DNA of 64,000 nucleotides from DATEDA01 sp963754305 (GCA_963754305.1 CAVWFR010000040.1:62001-126000); one strand, 5' to 3'. Shown: positions 44,806 through 54,332, counted from the first letter of the stretch. Notes: generated by a model not told the origin, from the letters alone. Numbers and translations are program-made.

Positions 44806-45974
44806 TGAGTCACGAGCTCGCGTCCGAGTGGGTGCACGTCAAGTACGCGGAAACCGCGCAGTTCACCGAGGTTTACGGCTTTTCGGGCTCGCAGGGCGTG
44901 GTGAACCTGGAGGGCGTACGGTTCGTCCCGAGGGACAAGCCGTCGAAGACGCTCGCCGTCTACATGCATCCGAGCTCGACCCTGCAGCTCCTGCCGATGC
45001 CGCAGGCGATGGCGCGCGCGGGGGTGCATGTGCTGTGCGCGGGCAGCCGCTTCGCGCGGAACGACACGCCGCTCATCGTGGAGAAGGTGGTCCTCGACCT
45101 CGGCGCGTACATCCGGCACGCGCGGGACGTGTGGGGCTACGAGAAGGTCGTCCTGTGCGGCTGGTCGGGCGGCGGCGCGCTGGCGCTCTTCTACCAGGCG
45201 CAGGCGCAAGCTCCGACGGTCACGCAGACGCCGGCGGGCGATCCGATCGATCTCGCCGCGGCAAAGCTCGCGCCGGCCGACGCGATGATCTTCCAGGCGG
45301 CGCACCTGTCGCGCGCGCGCATGCTCGCCGAGTGGATCGATCCGTCGGTCGTCGACGAGGCCGACCCGGATCGGCGCGAGCTCGAGCTGGACATCTACCA
45401 CCCGGCCTGCCCCAATCGGCCGCCGTATTCGGCGGCGTTCATCGAGCGCTTCCGGTCGGCCCAGCTCGAGCGCATGCGCCGGCGCACGGCGTGGGTGAAG
45501 GAATCGCTCGCGAACCTCAAGCGGCAGGGCGGGGACGAGCTGGAGCGCGGTTTCGTCACCTACCGGACGATGGCGGATCTGCGCTTCCTGGATCCGGCGA
45601 TCGATCCGAACGACCGCAAGCCCGGTACCTGCTACCTCGGCAAACCGGAGACCGCGAACACCGGTCCGGTGGGACTCGCCCGCTTCTCGACCTTGCGCGC
45701 CTGGCTCTCGCAATGGTCGCTCGAGGACTCGAACGCCGACGGCCCGCGCGCCGCGCAGTCGATCACGGTGCCGTTCCTGGCGATCGAGAACTCGGCCGAC
45801 GACGCGGTGCCGCAGCCGCACGCGCGCATCATCTTCGACGCCGCGGCGAGCCGCGACAAGACCATGCGGGTCATCAAGGGCGCGACCCACTACTACCAGG
45901 GCCAGCCCGAGCAGCTTCAGCAAGCGGTCGCCGCCTGCCTCGGCTGGATGGACAAGCAGCGTCTGCTCGACTGA
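44805..45974 (+). CDS. alpha/beta hydrolase coupled to the KDA dehydratase gene
   Basis: A 389-residue cytoplasmic alpha/beta hydrolase. The nucleophile elbow is LCGWSGGGALALF; a late FLAIENSADDAVP and GATHYYQ give the Asp and His. A long lid between them is charged and helical. The 1-base overlap with the upstream gene implies coexpression, and it might open a lactone or cleave an ester of the sugar-acid pathway (inference). The family is not otherwise recognised. Confidence 0.75.
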   Translation: MSHELASEWVHVKYAETAQFTEVYGFSGSQGVVNLEGVRFVPRDKPSKTLAVYMHPSSTLQLLPMPQAMARAGVHVLCAGSRFARNDTPLIVEKVVLDLGAYIRHARDVWGYEKVVLCGWSGGGALALFYQAQAQAPTVTQTPAGDPIDLAAAKLAPADAMIFQAAHLSRARMLAEWIDPSVVDEADPDRRELELDIYHPACPNRPPYSAAFIERFRSAQLERMRRRTAWVKESLANLKRQGGDELERGFVTYRTMADLRFLDPAIDPNDRKPGTCYLGKPETANTGPVGLARFSTLRAWLSQWSLEDSNADGPRAAQSITVPFLAIENSADDAVPQPHARIIFDAAASRDKTMRVIKGATHYYQGQPEQLQQAVAACLGWMDKQRLLD

Positions 45975-45990
45975 CGGCACGCCGGCGTCG

Positions 45991-46788
45991 ATGAGTGCAA
46001 GCGTCCTCCTCGACGCGGCGCGCGAGCTGTCGCGCTCCCTGGCAAAGCTCACGTTCCCGGCGCCGGTCGCGCACGTTTACGATCCGCACCAATACGCGTG
46101 GGCGCCCTATGAGGCGTACGTGAGGCGCTTCGGCGCCGGCCGCAAGCGAGTGGTGCTGCTCGGGATGAATCCGGGGCCGTTCGGGATGATGCAGACCGGC
46201 GTGCCGTTCGGCGAGATCGCCGCGGTGCGCGACTGGATGGGCATTCGAGCGCGCGTGGATCGGCCGCGGCGCGAGCATCCGCGCCGGCCGATCGAGGGCT
46301 TCGAATGCAAGCGCTCCGAGGTGAGCGGCCGCCGGCTGTGGGGCTGGGCCGCGCTGCGCTTCGGCGCGGCCGAGGCGTTCTTCGCCGACTGGTTCGTGCT
46401 GAACTATTGCCCGCTCGCGCTTCTCGAGGCATCCGGCCGGAACTTCACCCCGGACAAGCTCCCAGCGCCGCTGCTGCGCGAGGTTTACGCGGCTTGCGAT
46501 CGTCAGCTCGCCGCTGCGCTCGGCGCGCTCGCGCCGGCCTGGGCGATCGGCATCGGCGGATTCGCGGAGCGGCGGATTCGGGCGGTGCTGGAAGGGAACC
46601 TCGTCGACAGCGCCGGCGCGCGGGCGATCCGGGCGGGGCAGATCCTCCATCCGAGCCCGGCGAGCCCGGCGGCGAACCGCGGCTGGGTCGAGGCGGCGGA
46701 GGCGCAGCTCGCGGCCTTGGGCGTTTCGCCGCTGGCGGTCCAGACCACTCCTGGCGCGATCACTCCACCTTCGCGCCGGTGTCCTTGA
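45991..46788 (+). CDS. SMUG-like uracil-DNA glycosylase family protein
   Basis: A 265-residue protein with the SMUG1-type active-site motif GMNPGPFGMMQTGVPFG (about 58-74), a later NYCPLALLE strand, and HPSPASPAANRGW, the DNA-intercalation motif of the superfamily. It would remove uracil or oxidised pyrimidines from DNA. This branch is known from animals and scattered bacteria, so its presence beside catabolic genes is notable but not linked to them. GTG or other starts are not needed; the ATG at 45991 fits. The 3' end overlaps the converging Bug gene by 29 bases, leaving a C-terminal tail of doubtful value. Confidence 0.85.
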   Translation: MSASVLLDAARELSRSLAKLTFPAPVAHVYDPHQYAWAPYEAYVRRFGAGRKRVVLLGMNPGPFGMMQTGVPFGEIAAVRDWMGIRARVDRPRREHPRRPIEGFECKRSEVSGRRLWGWAALRFGAAEAFFADWFVLNYCPLALLEASGRNFTPDKLPAPLLREVYAACDRQLAAALGALAPAWAIGIGGFAERRIRAVLEGNLVDSAGARAIRAGQILHPSPASPAANRGWVEAAEAQLAALGVSPLAVQTTPGAITPPSRRCP

Positions 46789-47734
46789 CCACCTTCGCCC
46801 AGCGCACGACCTCGCTTCTCAGATACTCGGCGAACTGCTGCGGCGAACCGCCGATGGGGTCGAACGCGAGCGACGCGAGACGCTCGCGCACCTCGGGTGC
46901 CTGTAGCGCCTTGTTCACCGCGTCGTTGACCTTCTGCACCACCTCGGCCGGCGTGCCGGCCGGCGCCATCAGCGCCACCCAGGTGTAGTCCTGGATAGCT
47001 CGGGAACCCCGACTCGACGAACGTCGGGACGTCCGGCAGCGTCGGATGCCGGTTGGCGCTCGAGATCGCGAGCGCGCGCAGCTTGCCGGAGCGGACGAAC
47101 GGCATGGCCGCGGTGACGGCGAGCGATCCGACCGGCGGTTCGCCCGCGACCACGGCGGCCGCGGCCGGCCCCGCGCCCTTGAAGTGCACGGCGGGGACGT
47201 CGACCTTGCCGAGCGCGCGGAACAGGTTCTCGGCCGTGAGGTGCGGCGTCGTGCCACTGCCTGGCGACGCGTAGGCGAGCTTGGCCGAGCGGGCGAGCGT
47301 GAGCAGCTCGTCCAAGTTCTTCGCCGAGATGCTCGGGTTCACGATGAGCAGATTCGGCTGCGTTGCGGCCTGAACGATCGGGGCGAAGTCCTTCTCCGCG
47401 TCGTACCCTGCGGTGGCGGTGAGGCTGGGGTTCACCGCGAACGCGCTGGAGGTGCAGAGCAGCGTGTAGCCGTCGGGCGCCGATCTTGCGACCGCCACCG
47501 TGCCGATGTTGCCGCCGGCGCCCGCGCGGTTCTCGATGACGATCGGCTGTCCCAGCGTCTCCTGCAGCCGCGGTTGAAGCAGGCGCGCCACGACGTCGAC
47601 CGGCCCGCCCGGAGCGAAGGGCACGATGATGCGGATCGGCTTGCTTGGGTACGTATCCGCTCTGCGGAAAACGCCGCGAGCGGAGCGGCGGCGAGCAGTG
47701 CGGCGGCGGCGAGCTGCCTTGTCCAGCGATGCAT
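46760..47734 (-). pseudogene. Bug/TctC tricarboxylate receptor, two frameshifts
   Basis: Periplasmic receptor of the tripartite tricarboxylate transporter family. The leader MHRWTRQLAAAALLAAAPLA is in one frame; near 47662 one base appears lost and the mature protein continues TYPSKPIRIIVPFAPGGPVD, with IVIENRAGAGGNIG and LAYASPGSGTTPHLTAENL. Near 47000 one extra base shifts to IQDYTWVALMAPAGTPAEVV, ending VKDTGAKVE. Corrected length is about 324 residues, as in intact homologues such as the one at 51848. It follows the molybdopterin oxidoreductase gene by 21 bases. Sequence error or decay are both possible. Confidence 0.85.
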
Positions 47735-47755
47735 TCGGTGTCTCCCCGGTGACGA

Positions 47756-49876
47756 TCAGCCGGGTGATACCCGGCACCTCAACCCCCGCGTATCCGCCGA
47801 TCCGCTCATCGGATCGTACGGCCCGGCGTAGCTCATTGCGGCGTTGATATTGATCTCGAGCGCGCCGTAGTCGGGCGCCGCTCCCTCGGGACGCCACCAT
47901 CCCATCCCGGTGACGACTGTATCCGGTGCGGTCGCATCGGTCACCTTCGCGCGCAGCCGGCAGCGGCCCGCGTGCCCGCGCGTCTCGACGACCACCCAGT
48001 CGCCGTCGCCGACGCCGAGCCGGCCGGCGGTCTCCGGGTGCATGCGAAGCAGCGGGTCGGGCGACATCTTCCGCGCCCACGCCTGATCGCGAAAGCGCGA
48101 GTGGTGGTAGGTACGTTCGCGCAAGCCGGTCTGCAGCGTCAGGGGGAAGTCGGGATCGGGGCGCTGCGAGGCCGCCGGCGGCTCCCACTCGGGGAGCGGA
48201 TCGAGACCGAGCGCCGCGAGCCGCTCGGAGTAGAGCTCGACCTTGCCGGATGGCGTCTTGAAGACCTGGTGCTCGAAATCGCCGTAGCGGCAAGTGAACT
48301 CCGCAAAGCCGTGCTCGGCTAGCGCGCCGAAGTCGATGCCGGAATCCCCGATGAGGAACGCGTTCAGCTCGCGCTGCGTACGCCACGGGAGCAGCTCGGC
48401 GGTGACCGCGCCGCGCGCGCGCATGCGGTCGAGCAAATCGGCCGCGACCTCGATGTCCGGCCGCGCGAGCCCCTGACGCGCCGACGCCGGGGCGGTGTAC
48501 GACGATGCAGGGACCGCCCGCATGCAGCGTCACCTCTTCCTCCTCGAGCGCGGTGGTCTTGGGCAGCACCAGATCCGCCCAGGCCGCGGTCGGCGTCATC
48601 CGGTGGGTCGCCACGGCGAGGAAGTCGAGGCTGCGCAGCGCTTCGATCGTGCGCGGCGTGTCGGGGTAGGTGACCGCGATGTTCACGCCGGAGACGTAGA
48701 GCGCGCGCACCGGATACGGCGCTGCCGGTGAGGATCGCGTCGATCACGCCCGGGTTGTGGCAGGCCGTCTGCCAGCCATCCGGCCCGGCCCAGAGCGGAA
48801 ACCGTTCGGCGCCGATCGTTTGCCGCTCGATCTCGAGCGGCAGCCGGAACGCAGGGTCGTGGACGAGGTCGAGCGGCGTGCGGAAGCCCGGCGGACGCTT
48901 GGCGCGGCGGTTGCCCCCGACGCGATCGAGGTTGCCGCTCACCGCGACCAGGCAGTGGAACGCGCGGAAGGTCTGCACGCCGTTCGTCACCGCGTCGATG
49001 CCATGGCCGCTGACGAAGCACGACGGGCCGTCGGCATACAGACGCGCCGCCTGCTCGATCTCGTCGGCGGGCACGCCGCTCACCGCGCTCGCGCGCTCCG
49101 GGCGTCCATCCGGAAACACGCTGCGCGAGCGCATCGAAGCCGTGGCACCAGCGCGCCACGAAGTCGCGATCGTAGCGGCCGTCGCGCACGAGCACGTGCA
49201 GCATCGCGAGACCGATCGCCGCGTCGGTGCCCGGACGCGGCCGCAGCCAGAGATCCGCCAGGTCCGCGGCGCTCGTGCGGAGCGGATCGAGGACGATCAT
49301 CCGTGCCCCGCGCGCTTTCGCCTGCTTGATCCGCTGCCACTGGATCGGGTTCGCCGCGTTCGGGTTCGCGCCGACGAGGAGGAGCGTGTTCGCATGCGAC
49401 ACGTCTTCGCCGCCGGTCATCGCCAGCCCGGTGACCATGTCGCTCACGCCGCGGCAGCCGCCGCAGAGATCCTGGTTGATCATCCAATTCGGCGAGCCGA
49501 GCGAGCGCAAGAGCAGGGCAAACACCGCGCTGCGGGAGAAGAATGCGCCGCTCGTCGCGCCGGCGATCGCCAGCGGTCCGTCGCGGGCGCGGACTGCGGC
49601 GAGACGATCGGCCATCTCGTCGAGCGCTTCGTCCCAGGAGATCTCGCGCCAACCGCCCTCGCCGCGGGCGCCGGTGCGCCGGAGTGGAGCGAGGATGCGT
49701 CCCGCGCCGTAGGTCAGCTCGGGCAGTCCGCGGATGCCCTTCACGCAGAAGGCGCCGCGCGATGCGGGGTGCGCCGGATTCGGCGCGACGTGGACGACCC
49801 GGCCGTCGTCGCCGACCGTAAGGAGCGCACCGCAGAGGGTGCTGCACTCCCAGCAGGTGCTTGGTAGGGTCTTCAC
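47756..49876 (-). pseudogene. molybdopterin oxidoreductase, three frameshifts
   Basis: A DMSO-reductase-family enzyme. It starts with a 4Fe-4S motif C8-x2-C11-x3-C15-x28-C44 and has no Tat leader, so a cytoplasmic enzyme is expected. NQDLCGGCRGVSDMVTG likely holds the molybdenum ligand, and LLLVGANPNAANP and WLRPRPGTDAAIGLAML are cofactor-binding segments. One extra base each near 49103, 48720 and 48505 moves the frame; the C-terminal cofactor domain (LQTGLRERTYHHSRF) ends at 47756. Corrected length is about 706 residues. Its substrate is unknown. It is divergent from the Rieske dioxygenase genes, and a Bug receptor gene follows. Confidence 0.85.
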
Positions 49877-50084
49877 GCGCGCCTCCTTGCCCGCAAGGCT
49901 GGGAGCTTACCCAAGGATGCGTAGGCTCACGTATCGAAAGCATTCCCCGGGGGCAGGCTCAATGACCGCCGCGGCGTTCGAACTCGAGGAACCCGGTACG
50001 CCCCGAGACCCCCCTCCTCGCGCGCGTCCGAGGGCGCGTCTCGGTGCTAGATTACGTCCCGACCCCAAGCCGGAAGCATCGACC

Positions 50085-51335
50085 GTGAGTGCAATCGAAG
50101 CCGTACCGACCGGACGGACCTGGCCGAACGAAGGCCCGGGCCGCGCGCCCTACTGGGTCTTCGCCGACCCGGATGTCTATGAGCGCGAGCAGGTGCGCAT
50201 CTTCCGCGGCCCGGTCTGGCACTACGTCGGGCTCGAGGCCGAACTGCCGGACGCCGGCGCCTTCAAGACGACGCGCGTCGGCGACGCGCCGGTCATCGTG
50301 TGCCGCGACGACGATGGACGGCTGCACGCGCTGGTCAACCGTTGCGCGCACCGGGGCAACCTCGTGTGCCGCGAGGAATTCGGGCGCACCAAGGAGTTCT
50401 ACTGCGTCTATCACGCCTGGGTCTACGACCTCGCGGGCAACCTCAAGTCGGCGGCGTTCCGGCGCGGCATTCGCGGCGAGGGCGGGCTGCCGGCCGATTT
50501 CCGGCTCGAGGATCACGGCTTGCAGACGCTCCGCTGCGAGAGCTTCTGCGGTCTCGCGTTCGCGACGTACTCGCCCGACACGCCGCCGCTCGCGGAATGG
50601 CTCGGCGAGGTCGGAGACGGCATCCGCCGGACGCTGACCCGGCCGCTGCAGGTGCTCGGCTACGACACCCAGCGCATCGCTGCGAACTGGAAGAACTATC
50701 ACGAGAACCCGCGCGACTCCTACCACGCGAACATCCTGCATTCGTTCTACGGCACGTTCGGCATGTCGCGCCAGTCGCAGGAGTCGGCGATGGTGATCGA
50801 GCGCGGCGGCCGGCATCAATACTTCTACACCAAGGCCGGGACGGACAAGCCGTCGGCGGATTACCAGGAGACCGCCTCGGGCCTCCGCTCGCACAATTCC
50901 GACTTCAAGCTCGAGGACCACTCGATTCTCGAGTGGCAGGACGAGTTCGGCGACGGGATCAGCATCCAGATCCTGTCGGTTTATCCGGGCTTCGTGCTGC
51001 ACCAGATCGCGCACAGCCTCGCCACCCGCCAGCTGATCCCGAACGGGCCGGACTCGTGCGATCTCGTCTGGACCTATTTCGGGTTCGCCGACGATCCGGC
51101 GGCGCTGACCGACCGGCGGCTGATGCAGACCAATCTCGTCGGCTCGGCGGGCATGGTGTCGATGGAGGACGCCGCGGTCTGCAACATGATCCGGCGCGCC
51201 ACGGGGGGTGCGGGCGACGCCGCGTCGGTCATGCACATGGGCGGCAAGGATCTCGTGAGCGGCGGCAGCACCAAGCTCTCCGAGCGGGGTCTGCGCAACT
51301 TCTGGCACACCTACCGCACCGACATGGGCTACTGA
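50085..51335 (+). CDS. Rieske aromatic-ring-hydroxylating dioxygenase alpha subunit
   Basis: A 416-residue catalytic subunit. Rieske cluster ligands are C87 and H89 (NRCAHRGN) and C107 and H110 (FYCVYHAW). The mononuclear iron site is in NPRDSYHANILHSF (H214, H219), with the bridging Asp D211. It inserts O2 into an aromatic ring using electrons from a reductase system not present in the window. GTG 50085 is chosen because the protein then starts as relatives do; an ATG at 49962 is possible. The stop overlaps the beta-subunit start by one base. Confidence 0.9.
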   Translation: MSAIEAVPTGRTWPNEGPGRAPYWVFADPDVYEREQVRIFRGPVWHYVGLEAELPDAGAFKTTRVGDAPVIVCRDDDGRLHALVNRCAHRGNLVCREEFGRTKEFYCVYHAWVYDLAGNLKSAAFRRGIRGEGGLPADFRLEDHGLQTLRCESFCGLAFATYSPDTPPLAEWLGEVGDGIRRTLTRPLQVLGYDTQRIAANWKNYHENPRDSYHANILHSFYGTFGMSRQSQESAMVIERGGRHQYFYTKAGTDKPSADYQETASGLRSHNSDFKLEDHSILEWQDEFGDGISIQILSVYPGFVLHQIAHSLATRQLIPNGPDSCDLVWTYFGFADDPAALTDRRLMQTNLVGSAGMVSMEDAAVCNMIRRATGGAGDAASVMHMGGKDLVSGGSTKLSERGLRNFWHTYRTDMGY

Positions 51336-51814
51336 TGCCGCTCGCGGAGCGCGAGCACCGCGCGATCGAGTCGCTGGTCTACGAGTGGGCGCGCGCGATC
51401 GACGAACACCGCTTCGAGGATCTCGCGGCGCTCCTGGTCGAGGACGGGGAGTATCAGGTCGCCTCGCGCTACAACCTGGACCGCGGTCTCCCGCTGGCGG
51501 TGATCCACACGCGCTCGCGCGGCCAGCTCCGCGATCGCATCGTTTCGCTCCGGGTCGCGAATATCTATGAGGCGCATCATTACCGCCACCTCGTGTCCGG
51601 GGTGCAGGTGATCGGCGAGGAGGCCGGCGCCTACGAGGTGCGGTCGAACTACGCCGTGATCCGGATCATGGAGCACGACGGCGCGAGTGCGATCTTCTCG
51701 AGCGGGCAGTACCGCGACAGCGTGGTGTTCGAGGGCGGCGCGCCGCACTTCCGGCGGCGGCACGTCGTGTTCGACTCGAAGGCGATCGATACGCTGCTCG
51801 TGTTTCCGCTCTAA
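51335..51814 (+). CDS. aromatic-ring-hydroxylating dioxygenase beta subunit
   Basis: A 159-residue small subunit with the NTF2-like cone fold of this family (LVYEWARAIDEHRFEDLAAL, RSRGQLRDRIVSLRVANIY, HHYRHLVSGVQV). It stabilises the alpha3-beta3 hexamer. It overlaps the alpha stop by one base, so the two are produced together. Only 33 bases separate it from the converging Bug gene, and a palindromic repeat unit fills that space. Confidence 0.9.
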   Translation: MPLAEREHRAIESLVYEWARAIDEHRFEDLAALLVEDGEYQVASRYNLDRGLPLAVIHTRSRGQLRDRIVSLRVANIYEAHHYRHLVSGVQVIGEEAGAYEVRSNYAVIRIMEHDGASAIFSSGQYRDSVVFEGGAPHFRRRHVVFDSKAIDTLLVFPL

Positions 51815-51817
51815 CGT

Positions 51818-51843
51818 GTCATCCCGGCGTACGCCGGGGCGAC
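51818..51843. repeat. single palindromic repeat unit between convergent genes
   Basis: gtcatcccggcgtacgccgg followed by ggcgac; CCCGGCGTACGCCGGG is a perfect palindrome. It lies in the 33-base gap between the dioxygenase beta gene and the Bug receptor gene, and could serve as a bidirectional terminator. Same family as at 13434, 29848 and 40696. Confidence 0.7.
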
Positions 51844-51847
51844 GTCG

Positions 51848-52816
51848 TCAATCGACTTTCGCCCCCGACTCCTTGATCACCCGCGACCATTTCGCGATCT
51901 CGCTCTTGACCAGCTCACCGAACCGCTCCGGCGTACCGCCGGGCAGCTCCGACAGGCCGCCGGGCGCGAGACGCTCGCGCACGTCGGGCATCGCGAGCGT
52001 CTTCGCCACCTCCGTGTTCAACCGGTCGATGACCTCGCGCGGCGTGCCCGCCGGCGCGAAGTAGCCGAACCAGGCGGTCGCCTCGTAGTTCGGCACGCCC
52101 GCCTCGATCATTGTCGGCACCTCTGGAAGCGGCGCGGCCCGCGTCGCGCCGGTGACCGCGAGCGCGCGGAGCTTTCCTGCCTTGACGTGCGGCAGCGCAT
52201 CCGGCGCGACGGCGAAAGCGAAATCGACCTGGCCGCCGAGCATCGCGGCGACCGCCGGCGCGCTACCCTTGAACGGCACGTGGTTGAGCTCGAGTCCCAT
52301 CGTCGTCGCGAGCATCTCGGCCGAGAGATGCTGCGAGGTGCCGTTGCCGTTCGACGCGTAGCTCACGCCGCCCGGGGCTTTTCGCGCGGCCGCGACCAGG
52401 TCCTGCACCGTCTGCAGCGGCGAAGACGGATGCACGACCAGGATGTTCGGCGTCGTCGCGACCAGGATGATCGGCGCGAAATCCCTCACCGGGTCGTAAG
52501 GCACCTTCGCGTAGAGACCCGGCACGATGCCGTGCGGACCGATTCCGCCGACCATGATGGTATAGCCGTCGGGGGGCGATTTGGCCGTGTACTCGGTGCC
52601 GACGCTGCCACCCGCACCGACGCGGTTCTCGACGACGACGGGCTGGCCGAAGCTCTCGCCGAGCTTCTGGCCCACCACGCGCGCGATGAGATCGTAGTAG
52701 CCGCCGGCAGGATTCGGCACGACCACGCGTATCGGCTTGTTGGGGTAGGGCTGCGCAAGGGCGCTCGAGCACGCGAGCGCGACGGATAGCACGGCGAGAA
52801 TCGCGGCCGGTTGCAT
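51848..52816 (-). CDS. Bug/TctC tripartite tricarboxylate transporter receptor
   Basis: A 322-residue periplasmic binding protein. The signal peptide ends SSALAQ, followed by YPNKPIRVVVPNPAGGYYD and VVVENRVGAGGSVGTEY, the two ligand-carboxylate loops of Bug proteins, and VSYASNGNGTSQHLSAEM. Bug receptors bind aromatic or aliphatic carboxylates; next to a dioxygenase an aromatic acid is a fair guess. No TctA/TctB membrane partners lie in the window, so it is an orphan receptor, as is common in Burkholderiales. Confidence 0.95.
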   Translation of the reverse strand: MQPAAILAVLSVALACSSALAQPYPNKPIRVVVPNPAGGYYDLIARVVGQKLGESFGQPVVVENRVGAGGSVGTEYTAKSPPDGYTIMVGGIGPHGIVPGLYAKVPYDPVRDFAPIILVATTPNILVVHPSSPLQTVQDLVAAARKAPGGVSYASNGNGTSQHLSAEMLATTMGLELNHVPFKGSAPAVAAMLGGQVDFAFAVAPDALPHVKAGKLRALAVTGATRAAPLPEVPTMIEAGVPNYEATAWFGYFAPAGTPREVIDRLNTEVAKTLAMPDVRERLAPGGLSELPGGTPERFGELVKSEIAKWSRVIKESGAKVD

Positions 52817-52932
52817 GAGTCCTCCCGGTGAAGTGCGCGGCGAGTGTAGTGCATTCCGCGGCCGGGACCGGCGTTGCGAACAGGCGACCCCTGACCCCGG
52901 CTGCCGTCGGGGACAGGGGAAGCAGGGGACGT

Positions 52933-53466
52933 TTACTGCCGATAGAACACGTACCGCGCCTCGTAGGCGACCTTCTCCTGCTTGCCCTTGGCCGCTGCGT
53001 CGCACGTCGAGGCCGGTGCGACGCCGGCTTTGGTGTCGAGCCGCTGGATGAACGTGACGCCGCTCATCGCGCCGCTGCCCATCGCGGGCTCGGCCTTCAC
53101 GAGCTGCAGCGGAATGCTGCGCGGTGCCGGCGCAGGCGCGATCGCGACCTGCTTGCCGGTCACTTTCGAGCCGTCGTTCGATTCCCACGTCGGGCCGCCA
53201 TAGTACTTGCCGACCGTCTTCTTCTGGCTGTCGTACAGGGTTGCGACCGGGGCGACGAAAGTCCATTCGAACTGGCCCATCGCGTCCTTCTTTTCGCGGC
53301 ATTCGTAAGTGATCTCGCCGATGCCCCAGGTGTCCATCGCGATGCGATGTCCGGCGGGCGCACGCACCGCTTCGGGTGCGGCGGCGGGATCGGACTGGGC
53401 GAACGCGCTGGTGGCGACGAGGCAGGCGAGCGGGAAAACCGCCGGTAGAACGATGCGTTTGATCAT
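52933..53466 (-). CDS. secreted DUF3455 family protein
   Basis: A 177-residue exported protein: signal peptide ending TSAFAQ, then VRAPAGHRIAMDTWGIGEI, ITYECREK, YGGPTWESNDGSKVTGK and a C-terminal KVAYEARYVFYRQ. These are the marks of DUF3455, whose function is unknown. It lies downstream of an ECF sigma/anti-sigma pair on the same strand, 170 bases after the anti-sigma stop, and may belong to its regulon. Two cysteines (YECREK and STCDAA) might form a disulphide. Confidence 0.85.
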   Translation of the reverse strand: MIKRIVLPAVFPLACLVATSAFAQSDPAAAPEAVRAPAGHRIAMDTWGIGEITYECREKKDAMGQFEWTFVAPVATLYDSQKKTVGKYYGGPTWESNDGSKVTGKQVAIAPAPAPRSIPLQLVKAEPAMGSGAMSGVTFIQRLDTKAGVAPASTCDAAAKGKQEKVAYEARYVFYRQ

Positions 53467-53636
53467 GTCTTCCGTCCTTTGCGAGTTCGAGGGTTCGAGT
53501 CCGCGCTGAGCGGGGTCTCGCCCGGCACTACTCTCGCGACGGACATTCGGATGCAGCGGCGGTGAAAATTCGGGGTAACGACCTTCCCCGAAGGAAAACT
53601 CTTCTTCTCGCCGCCCCTCGTACCGTGAAAAACCGC

Positions 53637-54332
53637 CTACCGCATCGCCACCGCTCGGCCCACGAACAGGATCGGGCCGGTCGGCCGCCCCGTCGGCGAG
53701 CCGGTCTCGGGCTCGAGCGTGAGCTCGAACAGCTGCTCGGGCTCGAGCGCGGGCAGCCGCGCGGCCGGGATCTCGGTCGCACGATCCCCGGGTACCAGTC
53801 CGAGCGAGGTCGGCGCAGCGGCGGTTTGCGGCTTGGTCCAAAACTGGATTGCCTTCTGCGCCGGCACCGGCGTGTTCGCGAGCGGGACGAGCCGCACCGT
53901 GCCGCCGGCTTGCGCTTCGACGATCCAGCCGGCGACCTTCTGATCGTCCTGCAGTACCGCGAGGTACCGGCCCTCTTGCACCGGCGGGGTGGCGATCCGG
54001 ACACCGAGCACGATGGCCGCCGCGACCGCGCCCGCGGTGACCGCGCGCCAGAGCGCGAGGCTAGCCCACCACCCGGCGCGCGGCGCGTCGCGCCGCAGAC
54101 TCTTTGCGATGCGCGGCCACAGCGCGGCGGAGGGCTCGGTCGGATCGGGGATGCGGGTCATCGGGAACAGCCGGTCCTGCCAGTAGTAGACCTCGCGTCG
54201 CAGCGCGAAGTCGCGCTCGAGGTCGCGCTCGACCTGAGCGCGCTCGGCCGGCGATAACAGCCCGAGCACGTACTCCGCTGCGCGGCTCCGAGACGCGTCG
54301 CCGGGTCCGTCGCTGCGATCGTCGTCGCTCAC
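53637..54332 (-). CDS. anti-sigma-K-type factor (RskA-like)
   Basis: A 231-residue membrane protein. The cytoplasmic N-terminal domain (AAEYVLGLLSPAERAQVERD) is the RskA zinc-less anti-sigma domain; a single membrane segment follows (AVTAGAVAAAIVLGVRI), then a periplasmic beta-rich domain ending FVGRAVAMR. It would hold the neighbouring ECF sigma factor inactive. The GTG start overlaps the sigma stop by 4 bases, so the two are made together. Confidence 0.9.
   Translation of the reverse strand: MSDDDRSDGPGDASRSRAAEYVLGLLSPAERAQVERDLERDFALRREVYYWQDRLFPMTRIPDPTEPSAALWPRIAKSLRRDAPRAGWWASLALWRAVTAGAVAAAIVLGVRIATPPVQEGRYLAVLQDDQKVAGWIVEAQAGGTVRLVPLANTPVPAQKAIQFWTKPQTAAAPTSLGLVPGDRATEIPAARLPALEPEQLFELTLEPETGSPTGRPTGPILFVGRAVAMR

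Noticed and set aside
53485..53520. GGTTCGAGTCC-like sequence resembling a tRNA T-loop
   Set aside because: The flanking bases do not form the T stem or an acceptor stem, and no anticodon arm lies at the right distance.
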